A DNA stretch of 64,000 nt from Streptomyces sp. NRRL WC-3605 (lineage in GTDB: Bacteria > Actinomycetota > Actinomycetes > Streptomycetales > Streptomycetaceae): positions 1 to 64,000 of the forward strand of contig NZ_LLZN01000001.1 in NCBI RefSeq assembly GCF_001509795.1, in the 5' to 3' direction. The position numbers were made by a program, and so were the translations under genes. Under the pieces are notes generated by a model. It did no database searches. It saw only the letters and a program-made list of their open reading frames with translations, and was not told the origin of the DNA. Positions 15,753 to 24,153 of this stretch are shown here, piece by piece. Positions within the stretch are counted from its first letter, which is position 1; every line of letters starts with the position of its first letter.

Positions 15753-17455
15753 GCCCCACCACCCTTCCCGCCGGCCTCGATCACGGGCACGTCACCTTCC
15801 TGGGTGCCGGACCCGGGGATCCGGGGCTGCTGACTCTGCGCGCCGTCGAGGCGCTGGCACACGCGGACGTCCTCGTCGCCGAGCACGAGGTGCTCGACGT
15901 CGTACGTCAGCACGCCAGGCAGGGCGTCGCCGAAGTGCACACGGACACGGGCCCCGGCGGGGACACCGTCCCGGGCACAGGCACGCCCCAGCTGGCGGTT
16001 GTTGACGGCGCGTCAACGACCGCTGCGCTACCCGCGGTGCGGGATGCCGCACATCTTGTCATGGAGGCCGCGCGGGGCGGCAGGCGGGTCGTGCGTGCGG
16101 TGTCCGGGGACCCCGGGCTCGACACGTACGCCGCCGACGAGATGCTGGCCTGCGCCGCGGCCGGTGTGCCGTTCGAGGTCGTGCCCGGCGTCGCCACGGC
16201 CGTCGGCGTGCCCGCGTACGCCGGTGTGCCGTTGCGGGACGCGCAGGGCACGGACGTGCGGTTCGTCGACGCGCGCACCGCGACCGACCGGTGCTGGACC
16301 GAGGTGGGCGCGTCGGACGGGACCGTCGTCGTCTCGACGACCCTCGACAGCGTGGCCGCCGCGGCCGGTGAGCTGGTGGCGGCCGGGCGCAAGCCCGACA
16401 CACCGCTCACCGTGACCGTCGCCGGCACCACCACCCGGCAGCGGACGTGGACCGCGACGCTCGGGACGATCGCCCAGACGCTGAAGCAGGCCAAGGTGCT
16501 GCCCTCGCCCGAGGGCGGCCGCCCGGTGATAGCCGTGGTCGGCGAGCGTTCCGCGGCCGCCCAGCGCGACCAGTTGTCCTGGTTCGAGTCCAAGCCGCTG
16601 TTCGGATGGCGGGTGCTCGTGCCGCGGACGAAGGAGCAGGCGGCCTCGCTCTCCGACCAACTGCGCTCCTACGGGGCCGTGCCGCACGAGGTGCCGACGA
16701 TCGCCGTCGAACCGCCGCGCACGCCCCAGCAGATGGAACGGGCCGTCAAGGGCCTGGTCACCGGCCGCTACGAATGGATCGCGTTCACCTCGGTCAACGC
16801 GGTCAAGGCGGTCCGCGAGAAGTTCGAGGAGTACGGGCTCGACGCCCGCGCCTTCGCCGGGATCAAGGTCGCGGCGGTGGGCGAGCAGACCGCGAATGCG
16901 CTGATCGCCTTCGGCGTGAAGCCGGACCTCGTGCCGAGCGGCGAGCAGTCGGCCGCGGGCCTGCTGGAGGACTGGCCGCCCTACGACCCGGTCTTCGACC
17001 CGATCGACCGCGTCTTCCTGCCCCGCGCCGACATCGCCACGGAGACCCTGGTCGCCGGGCTGATCGAGCTGGGCTGGGAGGTCGACGACGTCACGGCCTA
17101 CCGGACCGTACGGGCCTCGCCGCCGCCGGCGGAGACCCGCGAGGCGATCAAGGGCGGCGGCTTCGACGCCGTGCTCTTCACGTCGTCGTCCACGGTCCGC
17201 AACCTGGTCGGCATCGCGGGCAAGCCGCACAACGTGACGGTGATCGCGTGTATCGGCCCGGCCACGGCCAAGACCGCCGAGGAGCACGGCCTGCGGGTGG
17301 ACGTGATGGCTCCCGAGCCGTCCGTGCACAAGCTGGCGGAGGCCCTGGCGGACTTCGGCGCCCGCCGCCGCGCGGCCGCGCTCGACGCGGGCGACCCGGT
17401 GACCCGGCCGAGCGAGCGGCGCCCCGGGGCGCGCAGACGCCGGTCGACGACCTGA
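15749..17455 (+). CDS. hemD: Uroporphyrinogen-III synthase fused to a tetrapyrrole methylase-like domain
   Basis: This is a 568-residue fusion. Residues 1-250 resemble uroporphyrinogen-III C-methyltransferase (VTFLGAGPGDPGLLTLRAV), the siroheme and cobalamin branch enzyme. The usual GGDPFVFGRGGEE stretch reads SGDPGLDTYAADE, so methylation activity is doubtful. Residues about 280-545 are HemD (LVPRTKEQAASLSDQL, FTSVNAVKAV, VLFTSSSTVRNL), which closes and inverts ring D. The start is GTG 15749, overlapping hemC. The strong terminator at 17465 ends the operon, so hemB is outside it. Confidence 0.9.
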   Translation: MSPTTLPAGLDHGHVTFLGAGPGDPGLLTLRAVEALAHADVLVAEHEVLDVVRQHARQGVAEVHTDTGPGGDTVPGTGTPQLAVVDGASTTAALPAVRDAAHLVMEAARGGRRVVRAVSGDPGLDTYAADEMLACAAAGVPFEVVPGVATAVGVPAYAGVPLRDAQGTDVRFVDARTATDRCWTEVGASDGTVVVSTTLDSVAAAAGELVAAGRKPDTPLTVTVAGTTTRQRTWTATLGTIAQTLKQAKVLPSPEGGRPVIAVVGERSAAAQRDQLSWFESKPLFGWRVLVPRTKEQAASLSDQLRSYGAVPHEVPTIAVEPPRTPQQMERAVKGLVTGRYEWIAFTSVNAVKAVREKFEEYGLDARAFAGIKVAAVGEQTANALIAFGVKPDLVPSGEQSAAGLLEDWPPYDPVFDPIDRVFLPRADIATETLVAGLIELGWEVDDVTAYRTVRASPPPAETREAIKGGGFDAVLFTSSSTVRNLVGIAGKPHNVTVIACIGPATAKTAEEHGLRVDVMAPEPSVHKLAEALADFGARRRAAALDAGDPVTRPSERRPGARRRRSTT

Positions 17456-17464
17456 GCGTGAGAG

Positions 17465-17499
17465 ACGGCCCGCACCCGGGTTTCCCGGGTGCGGGCCGT
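17465..17499. terminator. Terminator of the rex-hemACD operon
   Basis: Perfect 16-bp arms, ACGGCCCGCACCCGGG (17465-17480) and its complement (17484-17499), enclose a TTT loop. It lies ten bases after hemD and faces the convergent DUF397 gene, so it may work both ways. Confidence 0.88.
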
Positions 17500-17513
17500 T
17501 CGCGTTCCCTCCG

Positions 17514-17714
17514 TCAGCGCCGGGAGGCGGTGGCGTACGGCAGGAAGGCCGTCCAGGTGGTGGGGGCGAGGGCGAGGCGGGGGCCGTGAGGGTTCTTGGA
17601 GTCGCGGACGAGTATGTGGTCGGGGGTGGGGGCGACTTCGACGCAGTCGGGGCCCTCGTCCGTGCTGTAGCTGCTCTTCGTCCATGTGACGTCGGTGTAG
17701 GGCTTGAGGGTCAT
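17514..17714 (-). CDS. DUF397 protein, partner of the XRE regulator
   Basis: This 66-residue protein carries the typical DUF397 motifs TWTKSSYS, CVEVAP and VRDSKNPHGP. In Streptomyces such proteins are encoded beside WhiJ-type XRE regulators. They appear to relieve or modulate their repression, sometimes behaving like an antitoxin-toxin pair. It overlaps the upstream regulator gene by four bases (17711-17714), a sign of translational coupling. Confidence 0.88.
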   Translation of the reverse strand: MTLKPYTDVTWTKSSYSTDEGPDCVEVAPTPDHILVRDSKNPHGPRLALAPTTWTAFLPYATASRR

Positions 17715-18544
17715 GTCTCTCCAAGCACGGTCTCGATGAGGGCCATCGACTCTCGTGGGCTGAGAGCCTGCGCCCGGATGGTCCCATAACGGATGTCGAG
17801 GAGCTGCACTTCCTTCGGCTCGGTGATCAGGCGGCTGATGTGCTGCACCTCCACGTGCCCGACGGTGGTGCCGTCCTTGAGTCTGAGAAGCCTGAACGAA
17901 CCGGCGAGACCTGAGTTCTCCTCAAGGCTCAGCGGTAGTACCTGGAGGTCGACGTTGGGCAACTGGGCCACCTCCAGCAGCCGTTCAAGCTGTTCACGCA
18001 TGACCATCCTGCCCCCGAGGGGCCTGCGGAGCGTCGCCTCGCACTGGACGAAGCTGAAGAGGGACCGAGCCGCCGTGTCACCGAGGATCTCCTGACGCGC
18101 CACACGGGCCGACAGCCGTTGGTCGAGTTCGTCGGCGGTGAAGGGCGGTCGGCGCGCGCCGAACACGGCTCGGGCGTACGCCGTGGTCTGCAACAGCCCG
18201 TGCACGACGGAGTTGTTGTAGGCGCCCAGCTCCACCGCCTCCCCCTCCAGCCGCTTCAGGTCCCGTACCTTCTTCGGGTACCGGACCTCCACCACGTCCT
18301 TCTTCATGGCGGCGATCCTCCCGCCCGCGCCCAGGGCCCGGTCCGCCGCATCCAGGTACTCCGGCCGGGGAATGCGCCGGGCCCGCTCCACCGCGCCGAC
18401 CAGGTCCTCGCCGTACCCGATGGCCGTCGCGAACTCCGCCTGGGTGAGCCCGGCCGCCTCCCGCCACAGCTTCAACTGCCGGGCGACCGTGCGCATCACG
18501 GCCCCGGCCTCCTCGTCGTCCAGCCCCGTCTCCCAGCCGCTCAT
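17711..18544 (-). CDS. WhiJ-type XRE transcriptional regulator (DUF5753/Scr1 family)
   Basis: This 277-residue protein has an N-terminal helix-turn-helix (about residues 15-75, with LTQAEFATAIGYGEDLVGAVE). It is followed by the long Scr1/DUF5753 ligand-like domain (PPFTADELDQRLSARVARQ to the C-terminus). It pairs with the DUF397 gene just downstream. Such pairs control development or antibiotic production in S. coelicolor. The start is ATG 18544, eight bases after GAGGG. It diverges from another helix-turn-helix gene across a 402-base, partly AT-rich region. Confidence 0.88.
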   Translation of the reverse strand: MSGWETGLDDEEAGAVMRTVARQLKLWREAAGLTQAEFATAIGYGEDLVGAVERARRIPRPEYLDAADRALGAGGRIAAMKKDVVEVRYPKKVRDLKRLEGEAVELGAYNNSVVHGLLQTTAYARAVFGARRPPFTADELDQRLSARVARQEILGDTAARSLFSFVQCEATLRRPLGGRMVMREQLERLLEVAQLPNVDLQVLPLSLEENSGLAGSFRLLRLKDGTTVGHVEVQHISRLITEPKEVQLLDIRYGTIRAQALSPRESMALIETVLGET

Positions 18545-18946
18545 GCCGTCGTCCCTCCCGCCGCACACCCCTTCCCCGGACCAACTCGGGGCGGGTACGC
18601 GGGGTCACCCAGGACGGCCCGTACAGAAGCCGGACAGATTCCTCGGACCGGAGCCTGGAAACACGTCGTGCGGCGATGCGCGGAACGGGGCCGCGGGCGG
18701 TAAAAGACCAAAGAACCCAGGGAAAAAACCAACCAACCAAACCAAACCCGGCATCCGTCACTCGGGCGGGTGAATGTGGTCGGTCCGGCTGGTGCAGCGG
18801 CCCTTGGAGCGTGCAGGCTCAGCCCGAGGCGGTCGCGGCATATGCGCCGGACGAACGCCCTCATGACTCCCCATATGCATCGGCCCCCGCCGGGACGGCA
18901 ATCCCAGTGCGAGGGCCTGACCAACGAGGAAGAAGTGAGCTTCCCC
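18545..18946. other. 402-bp intergenic region with CCAA/CCAAA tract
   Basis: This region lies between two divergent regulator genes and holds no convincing gene. Around 18700-18755 is a purine/C tract with repeated AACC and AAACC units, much richer in A than its surroundings. Two CATATGC elements lie near 18840-18881. It probably contains the promoters of both flanking genes. Confidence 0.6.
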
Positions 18947-19891
18947 ATGGCTGAGATGAAGCCTAACGCTGCCGTGCGTCCGAATCAGGAGCTTCGGCGG
19001 AGCACCACCCACTCCGGTGTCACCCACGTACGTGCGTACCAGTCCGGGCAGTACGTCGTCGTCGGCAATCACCTCGCCCAGCACCGTCAGCTCTCGCTGA
19101 CCGCCATCGGACTCGCGACCCACATCTTCTCGGTGCCCGAGGGCACGCCGGTCGACATCCGCAGTCTCACCGACCGCTTCCCCGAGGGGCGGGACCGCAT
19201 CGCCTCCGCCCTGCGCGAGTTGGAGGAGCACGGCTATCTGCGCAGGCTCCGCGAGCACACCGAGTCCGGTCGCCTGGTCACCCGCACGTACGCGCACCAC
19301 GCCCCGGCGACGGCTGCGGCCGTCACGCCGCTGCGCCTGGCGGATCGCCCGCAGGTCCGTCGCCGTGCCGTCGACCGTCAGCCGGTGGCACGAGGTGACG
19401 TACAGGCCGCTCCCGAGGAGGGCGACCAAGCCCCTCTCCGGCAGACGCCCCCGGCTGAAGCGCCACCCCTGGAGCCGAAGGCGCCCCGTGACCCCCGGCA
19501 CGACAGGGCCGCCGCCCTTCTCGCCGGTCTGCGCCGCGCGGACGACCGCCTGATCCTCTCCCGCCGGGATGTCGACCGGCTGACACCGGCCGTCACCGCG
19601 TGGCTTGACAACGGGGTCTCCGCCGTCATGATCCAGCACGCCCTGACCGACAACCTCCCGATCGACCTCAGGAATCCGGCGAGGCTGATCGGCTACCGGC
19701 TCGACGCCCTGCTGCCGGTGGCGCTGCCGCCCCGTCCCGCGTCCCCGCCGGTGCCCGCGGACGGAAGAAGGGACCGTCCCCTGCCCTTGCAGAACTGCGA
19801 CGGCTGCGAACGGGCCTTCCGCGCCCCCCATCCCGGGCGCTGCCGGGACTGCCGGTCCGTCGCCCTGTCCGCACCACCGCAGGTGGCGTGA
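18947..19891 (+). CDS. Helix-turn-helix protein with C-terminal zinc-ribbon-like motif
   Basis: This 314-residue protein begins with a winged helix (about residues 20-115, with LSLTAIGLATHIFSVPEGTPVDI and ITSALRELEEHGYL-like recognition region). A proline-rich linker follows, then a second helical region (LSRRDVDRLTPAVTAWLDNG). It ends in CDGC...CRDC (near residues 282-305), which could bind zinc. Many Streptomyces genomes carry several copies beside XRE/DUF397 pairs. ATG 18947 is the best start, although in-frame starts exist up to 18770. Confidence 0.75.
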   Translation: MAEMKPNAAVRPNQELRRSTTHSGVTHVRAYQSGQYVVVGNHLAQHRQLSLTAIGLATHIFSVPEGTPVDIRSLTDRFPEGRDRIASALRELEEHGYLRRLREHTESGRLVTRTYAHHAPATAAAVTPLRLADRPQVRRRAVDRQPVARGDVQAAPEEGDQAPLRQTPPAEAPPLEPKAPRDPRHDRAAALLAGLRRADDRLILSRRDVDRLTPAVTAWLDNGVSAVMIQHALTDNLPIDLRNPARLIGYRLDALLPVALPPRPASPPVPADGRRDRPLPLQNCDGCERAFRAPHPGRCRDCRSVALSAPPQVA

Positions 19892-19920
19892 GCGGGGTCA
19901 GCGGCGTGGCGTGAGCAGGG

Positions 19921-20451
19921 TCAGCGGCAGAGTGCCTCGATGTCCTCGGCGAAGGTCGGGAACTCGGCGCGGGCCTCGTCCACGACGACCTGGGCCGGGC
20001 GGCGGGGCGTGGTGGCGTGGCGTTCGGCGAGGGCGGTGAGGGCCGCGTCGGGGCGGGGCTCCCCGACCCCGAACTGCACGGCCTCCATGGGGCCGCAGCC
20101 GTCGGCCAGCATCCACAGGAAGTCCGAGAGGTTCCCGGCGACCACGCCGACCTCGCCCTCCGAGCCCATGAACACCACGGGCTGCTCGGCGAGGGGGCGG
20201 CCCGGGCGCACGAGCCACAGGGCCGCGAGACCGCCCGTCCCGTCCTGCCCGAACACGCGGTAGGCGGCGCCGTCGAGTTCGCCGTTCCCCGTCCACTGGC
20301 GCAGCCAGCCGGTGGTCTCCTCGGCCGGTTCGAAGGCGTCGTAGGGCTCGAAGTCGATGCCCTCGCCGTCGGCGTAGTCGATCTCCGTGCGCGCCAGTTC
20401 CGCGAGGGGCGCGGGGAGCGTGCGGTCGTCTTCTGTCGTCGTCTGGTCCAC
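19921..20451 (-). CDS. SMI1/KNR4 (SUKH)-like protein
   Basis: This protein of about 176 residues is acidic and soluble. It has the SUKH-like motif GELDGAAYRVFGQDGTGGLAALW followed by VVFMGSEGEVGVVAGNLSDFLWMLADG. SUKH proteins often give immunity to toxins or act as intracellular adaptors. This one stands alone, convergent with the helix-turn-helix gene and divergent from hemB, so a housekeeping role is equally possible. GTG 20451 is the likely start. Confidence 0.65.
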   Translation of the reverse strand: MDQTTTEDDRTLPAPLAELARTEIDYADGEGIDFEPYDAFEPAEETTGWLRQWTGNGELDGAAYRVFGQDGTGGLAALWLVRPGRPLAEQPVVFMGSEGEVGVVAGNLSDFLWMLADGCGPMEAVQFGVGEPRPDAALTALAERHATTPRRPAQVVVDEARAEFPTFAEDIEALCR

Positions 20452-20543
20452 GCGTGCACGGTATGGGGCGGGACTGACAACGGGCCCGCCGGGCCGACTG
20501 TGCGTCGGCAAAGGCACGTGTGGGGCGGGCGTAGCGTAGAGGT

Positions 20544-21542
20544 ATGACGACGTACGGATCCTTCCCCGGTACTCGGCCGCGGCGTCTGCGGACCACCCCC
20601 GCCATGCGGCGCATGGTCGCCGAGACCAGGCTGCACCCCGCCGACCTCATCCTCCCGGCCTTCGTGCGGGAGGGCGTCAGCGAGCCGGTGCCGATCGAAG
20701 CCATGCCGGGGGTCGTCCAGCACACGCGGGACAGCCTGAAGAAGGCCGCCGCCGAGGCCGTGGCGGCCGGTGTCTCCGGGATCATGCTGTTCGGTGTGCC
20801 GGAGGAGTCCAAGAAGGACGCCGTCGGCACCGCGGGCACCGACCCGGACGGCATCCTCCAGGTCGCCCTGCGGGACGTGCGGGCCGAGGTGGGCGACGAC
20901 CTGCTCGTCATGTCCGACCTGTGCCTGGACGAGACCACCGACCACGGGCACTGCGGTGTGCTGGACTCCGAGGGCCGCGTCGACAACGACGCGACGCTGG
21001 AGCGGTACGCCGAGATGGCGCAGGTCCAGGCCGACGCCGGCGCCCATGTCGTGGGCCCCAGCGGGATGATGGACGGGCAGATCGGCGTCATCCGCGACGC
21101 GCTCGACCAGATCGGCCGCGAGGACGTCGCGATCCTCGCCTACACCGTCAAGTACGCCTCCGCGTTCTACGGTCCGTTCCGGGAGGCCGTCGGCTCGTCC
21201 CTCAAGGGCGACCGCAAGACCTACCAGCAGGACCCGGCGAACCTCCGGGAGTCCCTGCGCGAGTTGGCGCTCGACCTGGAGGAGGGCGCCGACATGGTGA
21301 TGGTCAAGCCGGCCGGGCCCTACCTCGACATCCTGGCGCGGGTCTCCGACGCGGTGGACGTGCCGGTGGCCGCCTACCAGATCTCCGGCGAGTACTCGAT
21401 GATCGAGGCCGCCGCCGAGAAGGGCTGGATCGACCGCGACCGGGCGATCATGGAGTCGCTGACCGGCATCCGCCGCGCGGGCGCGCGGAACATCCTCACC
21501 TACTGGGCGACGGAGGTCGCGCAGAAGCTCGGCCGTCAGTAG
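20544..21542 (+). CDS. hemB: Delta-aminolevulinic acid dehydratase (porphobilinogen synthase)
   Basis: This 332-residue enzyme condenses two 5-aminolevulinate molecules to porphobilinogen. The metal-binding cysteine region [16 protein letters not shown], the Schiff-base lysine in [17 protein letters not shown] and the second lysine in [11 protein letters not shown] are all intact. It has its own promoter region, with -10-like TAGCGT close to the start, and is separate from rex-hemACD. Its 3' end is overlapped by an antisense lipoprotein gene. Confidence 0.95.
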   Translation: MTTYGSFPGTRPRRLRTTPAMRRMVAETRLHPADLILPAFVREGVSEPVPIEAMPGVVQHTRDSLKKAAAEAVAAGVSGIMLFGVPEESKKDAVGTAGTDPDGILQVALRDVRAEVGDDLLVMSDLCLDETTDHGHCGVLDSEGRVDNDATLERYAEMAQVQADAGAHVVGPSGMMDGQIGVIRDALDQIGREDVAILAYTVKYASAFYGPFREAVGSSLKGDRKTYQQDPANLRESLRELALDLEEGADMVMVKPAGPYLDILARVSDAVDVPVAAYQISGEYSMIEAAAEKGWIDRDRAIMESLTGIRRAGARNILTYWATEVAQKLGRQ

Positions 21543-21699
21543 CGGCGCCGCGCGGCGGACCGCTGTCGGCCGCCGCCTTCGACGGACCCTCGTCCCGCAG
21601 GCCCTTGCCGTCCTCGCACGCGGTGAGCGTGAGGGCGGCGACCGCCATCAGCGTGGCGGCGGTCAGCCGGGCGCGGAAACGTGGGGGGTGTGCGGACAT
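21496..21699 (-). CDS. Small lipoprotein, antisense to the hemB 3' end
   Basis: This is a 67-residue protein with a signal peptide ([20 protein letters not shown]) whose lipobox LTAC places the lipid-modified cysteine at position 28. The short mature part is polar. ATG 21699 has GGAGAGGG six bases upstream, a good binding site. It overlaps the end of hemB by 47 bases on the opposite strand and is preceded by an array of 11-bp repeats. Function unknown. Confidence 0.7.
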   Translation of the reverse strand: MSAHPPRFRARLTAATLMAVAALTLTACEDGKGLRDEGPSKAAADSGPPRGAATDGRASARPPSPSR

Positions 21700-21715
21700 G
21701 AGCGGCCCTCTCCGT

Positions 21716-21770
21716 GAGTACGAACCGAGTACGGGCTGAGTTCGGGCTGAGTTCGAGCTGAGTACGGCGT
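21716..21770. repeat. Five tandem 11-bp repeats
   Basis: Units GAGTACGAACC, GAGTACGGGCT, GAGTTCGGGCT, GAGTTCGAGCT and GAGTACGGCGT follow without gaps from 21716 to 21770. The period equals one helical turn, and the array lies 17-71 bases upstream of the lipoprotein start. It could be a multi-site operator or a slippage product. Confidence 0.8.
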
Positions 21771-21934
21771 TGGGATCGTGCCCAGCCTGCTCGATCGCCG
21801 GGGCCCGTCGCCACCCTCTGTGGGAAACCTGGGACGCCTGAGGTGACCGCACGCCTCTGACCTGCGGGGATGTGGTGGCCCGGGGGACGAGTGTGGGACG
21901 CCCGGGCGGCACCGTCCGTATCGCGGAAAGGTCG

Positions 21935-21962
21935 TTGTACACGGCATACGGATCTCTAGGCT
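21935..21962 (+). promoter_or_regulatory. Candidate promoter of the aminotransferase gene
   Basis: TTGTAC (21935-21940) and TAGGCT (21957-21962) are separated by 16 bases, in the form of an HrdB promoter, about 48 bases before the start codon. Prediction only. Confidence 0.5.
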
Positions 21963-22009
21963 GCCGGGGAGGGAAGCGCACACGCCGCCGCAGCCGAAGG
22001 AGCCGTCCG

Positions 22010-23233
22010 ATGACCGTCGCCGAGCCCGCGCCCGCAGCCCCCCGCACTCCCGCGGCTCCGGCGGCCGTACCGCCCCTCGCGGCGCGGACCACCGCCGTCG
22101 GCGGATCGCCCGTCCGGGACATCCTCGCCGTCACCGCCAGGCCCGAGGTCATCAACTTCGCGGGCGGGCTGCCCGCGCCCGAGCTGTTCGACCGTCAGGC
22201 CGTCGCCGCCGCCTTCCAGGCCGTGCTGACCGAGACGCCCGAGCGGGCGCTCCAGTACTCCACGACCGAGGGCGAGCCCGCTCTGCGCGCCGGGCTCGCC
22301 GCCCGCACGACCGGCCATGGCCTGGCGACGGACGCCGACGACGTCCTCGTGACGACCGGTTCCCAGCAGGGCCTGTCCCTCCTCGCGACCGCTCTGCTGG
22401 AACCCGGCGACACCGTGCTCGTCGAAGAGCCCTGCTATCTCGCGGCACTTCAGGCGTTCGGGCTCGCCGGGGCGCGGATCGTGGCCGTGCCCGGCGACGC
22501 GGACGGCGTGGACCCCGACGCGCTGGACGAGCTCGTCGCCCGGGAGCGGCCCAAGCTCTTCTACACCGTGCCCACCTTCCAGAACCCGACCGGCCGGACC
22601 CTGCCCGCCGACCGCCGGGCCGCCGTCGCCCACGTCGCCGCCCGGCGCGGACTGTGGATCGTCGAGGACGACCCGTACGGCGAACTGCGTTACGAGGGCG
22701 AGCGTGTGCCCTGGATCGCCTCCCATCCGGGCGCGGAGGACCGCACCGCCCTGCTCGGCTCCTTCTCCAAGGTGATGGCGCCGGGCCTGCGGCTGGGCTG
22801 GCTGCGTGCCCCGGCCGCGCTGCGCAGGGCGTGCGCGGTCGCCAAGCAGGCCGCCGACCTGCACACCCCGACCGTCAACCAGCTTGTCGCCGCCCGCTGC
22901 CTGCCCGGCCTCGACGCCCATGTGGCCGGGATCCGCGAGGTGTACCGCGTCCGCCGCGACGCCCTGCTGGCCGGGTTGCCGGACGCTCTCCCGGAAGGCG
23001 CGGTCTGGCAGCGGCCCGAGGGCGGCATGTTCGTCTGGGTCAGGCTGCCCGCGTCGTACGACACCACCGCGCTGCTGCCCCGAGTGGTCCGGCACGACGT
23101 CGCCTACGTCCCGGGGGCGCCCTTCTACGCCGGTGAGCCGGACCGGTCCACGCTGCGGCTGTGCTTCGTGACGCAGACGCCCGAGGAGATCGCTGAGGGG
23201 CTGCGGCGGCTGGGGGAGGGGCTGCACTCCTGA
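22010..23233 (+). CDS. PLP-dependent aminotransferase (class I/II, LysN/2-aminoadipate-like)
   Basis: This 407-residue fold-type I aminotransferase has the PLP lysine in GSFSKVMAPGLRLGW near residue 245. The conserved VPTFQNPTG loop and a typical small-domain end are present. It resembles the 2-aminoadipate/aromatic aminotransferase group related to the MocR catalytic domain, but lacks the GntR DNA-binding part. The substrate is not certain. The start is ATG 22010 with AAGGAG seven bases upstream; a proline-rich N-terminal 25 residues precede the catalytic domain. Confidence 0.85.
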   Translation: MTVAEPAPAAPRTPAAPAAVPPLAARTTAVGGSPVRDILAVTARPEVINFAGGLPAPELFDRQAVAAAFQAVLTETPERALQYSTTEGEPALRAGLAARTTGHGLATDADDVLVTTGSQQGLSLLATALLEPGDTVLVEEPCYLAALQAFGLAGARIVAVPGDADGVDPDALDELVARERPKLFYTVPTFQNPTGRTLPADRRAAVAHVAARRGLWIVEDDPYGELRYEGERVPWIASHPGAEDRTALLGSFSKVMAPGLRLGWLRAPAALRRACAVAKQAADLHTPTVNQLVAARCLPGLDAHVAGIREVYRVRRDALLAGLPDALPEGAVWQRPEGGMFVWVRLPASYDTTALLPRVVRHDVAYVPGAPFYAGEPDRSTLRLCFVTQTPEEIAEGLRRLGEGLHS

Positions 23234-23249
23234 GCCCGGGGGGCGGGGC

Positions 23250-24062
23250 TCAGTCCCACCAGAAGTGCCAGGCGGGCTGACCGAGCACGCGGGTCTCCGC
23301 GTAGGCGCGCACGCTCGGGTCCCCGCTCTGCAGGATGTTGTCCGGGCAGAAGGCGAAGTGCTCGGCGGCGACGGCCTCCGCCTCGGCCGGGGTGACCGGC
23401 GGCGCCGCGACGGAGACCAGCAGGTGGTCGAAGCCCAGCGCCACCACCCGTATCCCGAAGCGGTCCTCCCAGGAGCGGAGCACCGCGCACAGACGGGCGG
23501 TGTCTCCCTCGTGGTTCACCGGGCCCGACCAGCCGATCGCCGCCGGGATGTCCGCGCTGCGGCGGGCCGGGACGAGGGCCAGCCGGGGCTCCTCCAGCAG
23601 GCCGCCGCTCTCCACCAGTTCGTCCACGAGGGTCATCGCCACCGCGTCCGGATCCTGCGGCGAGTCCGGATCGGAGTCGGCGGCGGTGGCCTCGGTCAGG
23701 CCGGGCCAGTCCTGGCCGGTCTCCCCGGCGGCGTACTCCTCCCACAGGTCGGCCAGCACCTCGTCGGCGTCATGGTCCCCCGGGTACGACATCGCGTCGG
23801 GCGCCAGCTCCCACTCCTGCGGGCCGCCCTGTCCGCCGCCCGCGTCGACGACGACCGGCAGCAGTCCGGCGGACCGGCGGGCCGGGGCCAGCTCCGCCCA
23901 GTCGCCGGGCACGGCCGGCGCGTCCGCGAGCCACAGCAGCGGTTCATGCCAGACGCCCCGATGGGTGGCGTCGACGAGCCGCCCGGGCGGGAGTCGGAGA
24001 CCGAGAGCGGCCCCGGTGGGGTCGCCCGTGAGCTTCGGCAGCGGGTTGGGAAGAGTCGCCAT
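23250..24062 (-). CDS. DUF4253 domain protein
   Basis: This 270-residue soluble protein contains the DUF4253 signature in its C-terminal half (LALVPARRSADIPAAIGWSGPVNH, RLCAVLRSWEDRFGIRVVALGFDHLLVSVA, EHFAFCPDNILQSG). It ends in QPAWHFWWD. The family is widespread in Streptomyces and has no known activity. The start is ATG 24062. It converges with the aminotransferase gene and lies downstream of argS on the same strand, separated by a terminator. Confidence 0.8.
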   Translation of the reverse strand: MATLPNPLPKLTGDPTGAALGLRLPPGRLVDATHRGVWHEPLLWLADAPAVPGDWAELAPARRSAGLLPVVVDAGGGQGGPQEWELAPDAMSYPGDHDADEVLADLWEEYAAGETGQDWPGLTEATAADSDPDSPQDPDAVAMTLVDELVESGGLLEEPRLALVPARRSADIPAAIGWSGPVNHEGDTARLCAVLRSWEDRFGIRVVALGFDHLLVSVAAPPVTPAEAEAVAAEHFAFCPDNILQSGDPSVRAYAETRVLGQPAWHFWWD

Positions 24063-24091
24063 GCCGGTGACTGTAGGGGGCGGCACTGACA

Positions 24092-24129
24092 ACGGCCCGT
24101 CCTCTCCCACGACGGGGAGGACGGGCCGT
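24092..24129 (-). terminator. argS terminator
   Basis: ACGGCCCGTCCTC (24092-24104) pairs with GAGGACGGGCCGT (24117-24129), with a smaller CCC/GGG stem inside. It lies 25 bases beyond the argS stop codon, in the gap before the DUF4253 start. Confidence 0.85.
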
Positions 24130-24153
24130 GTGCCGCGCGTGCGGGTGCCGGGC

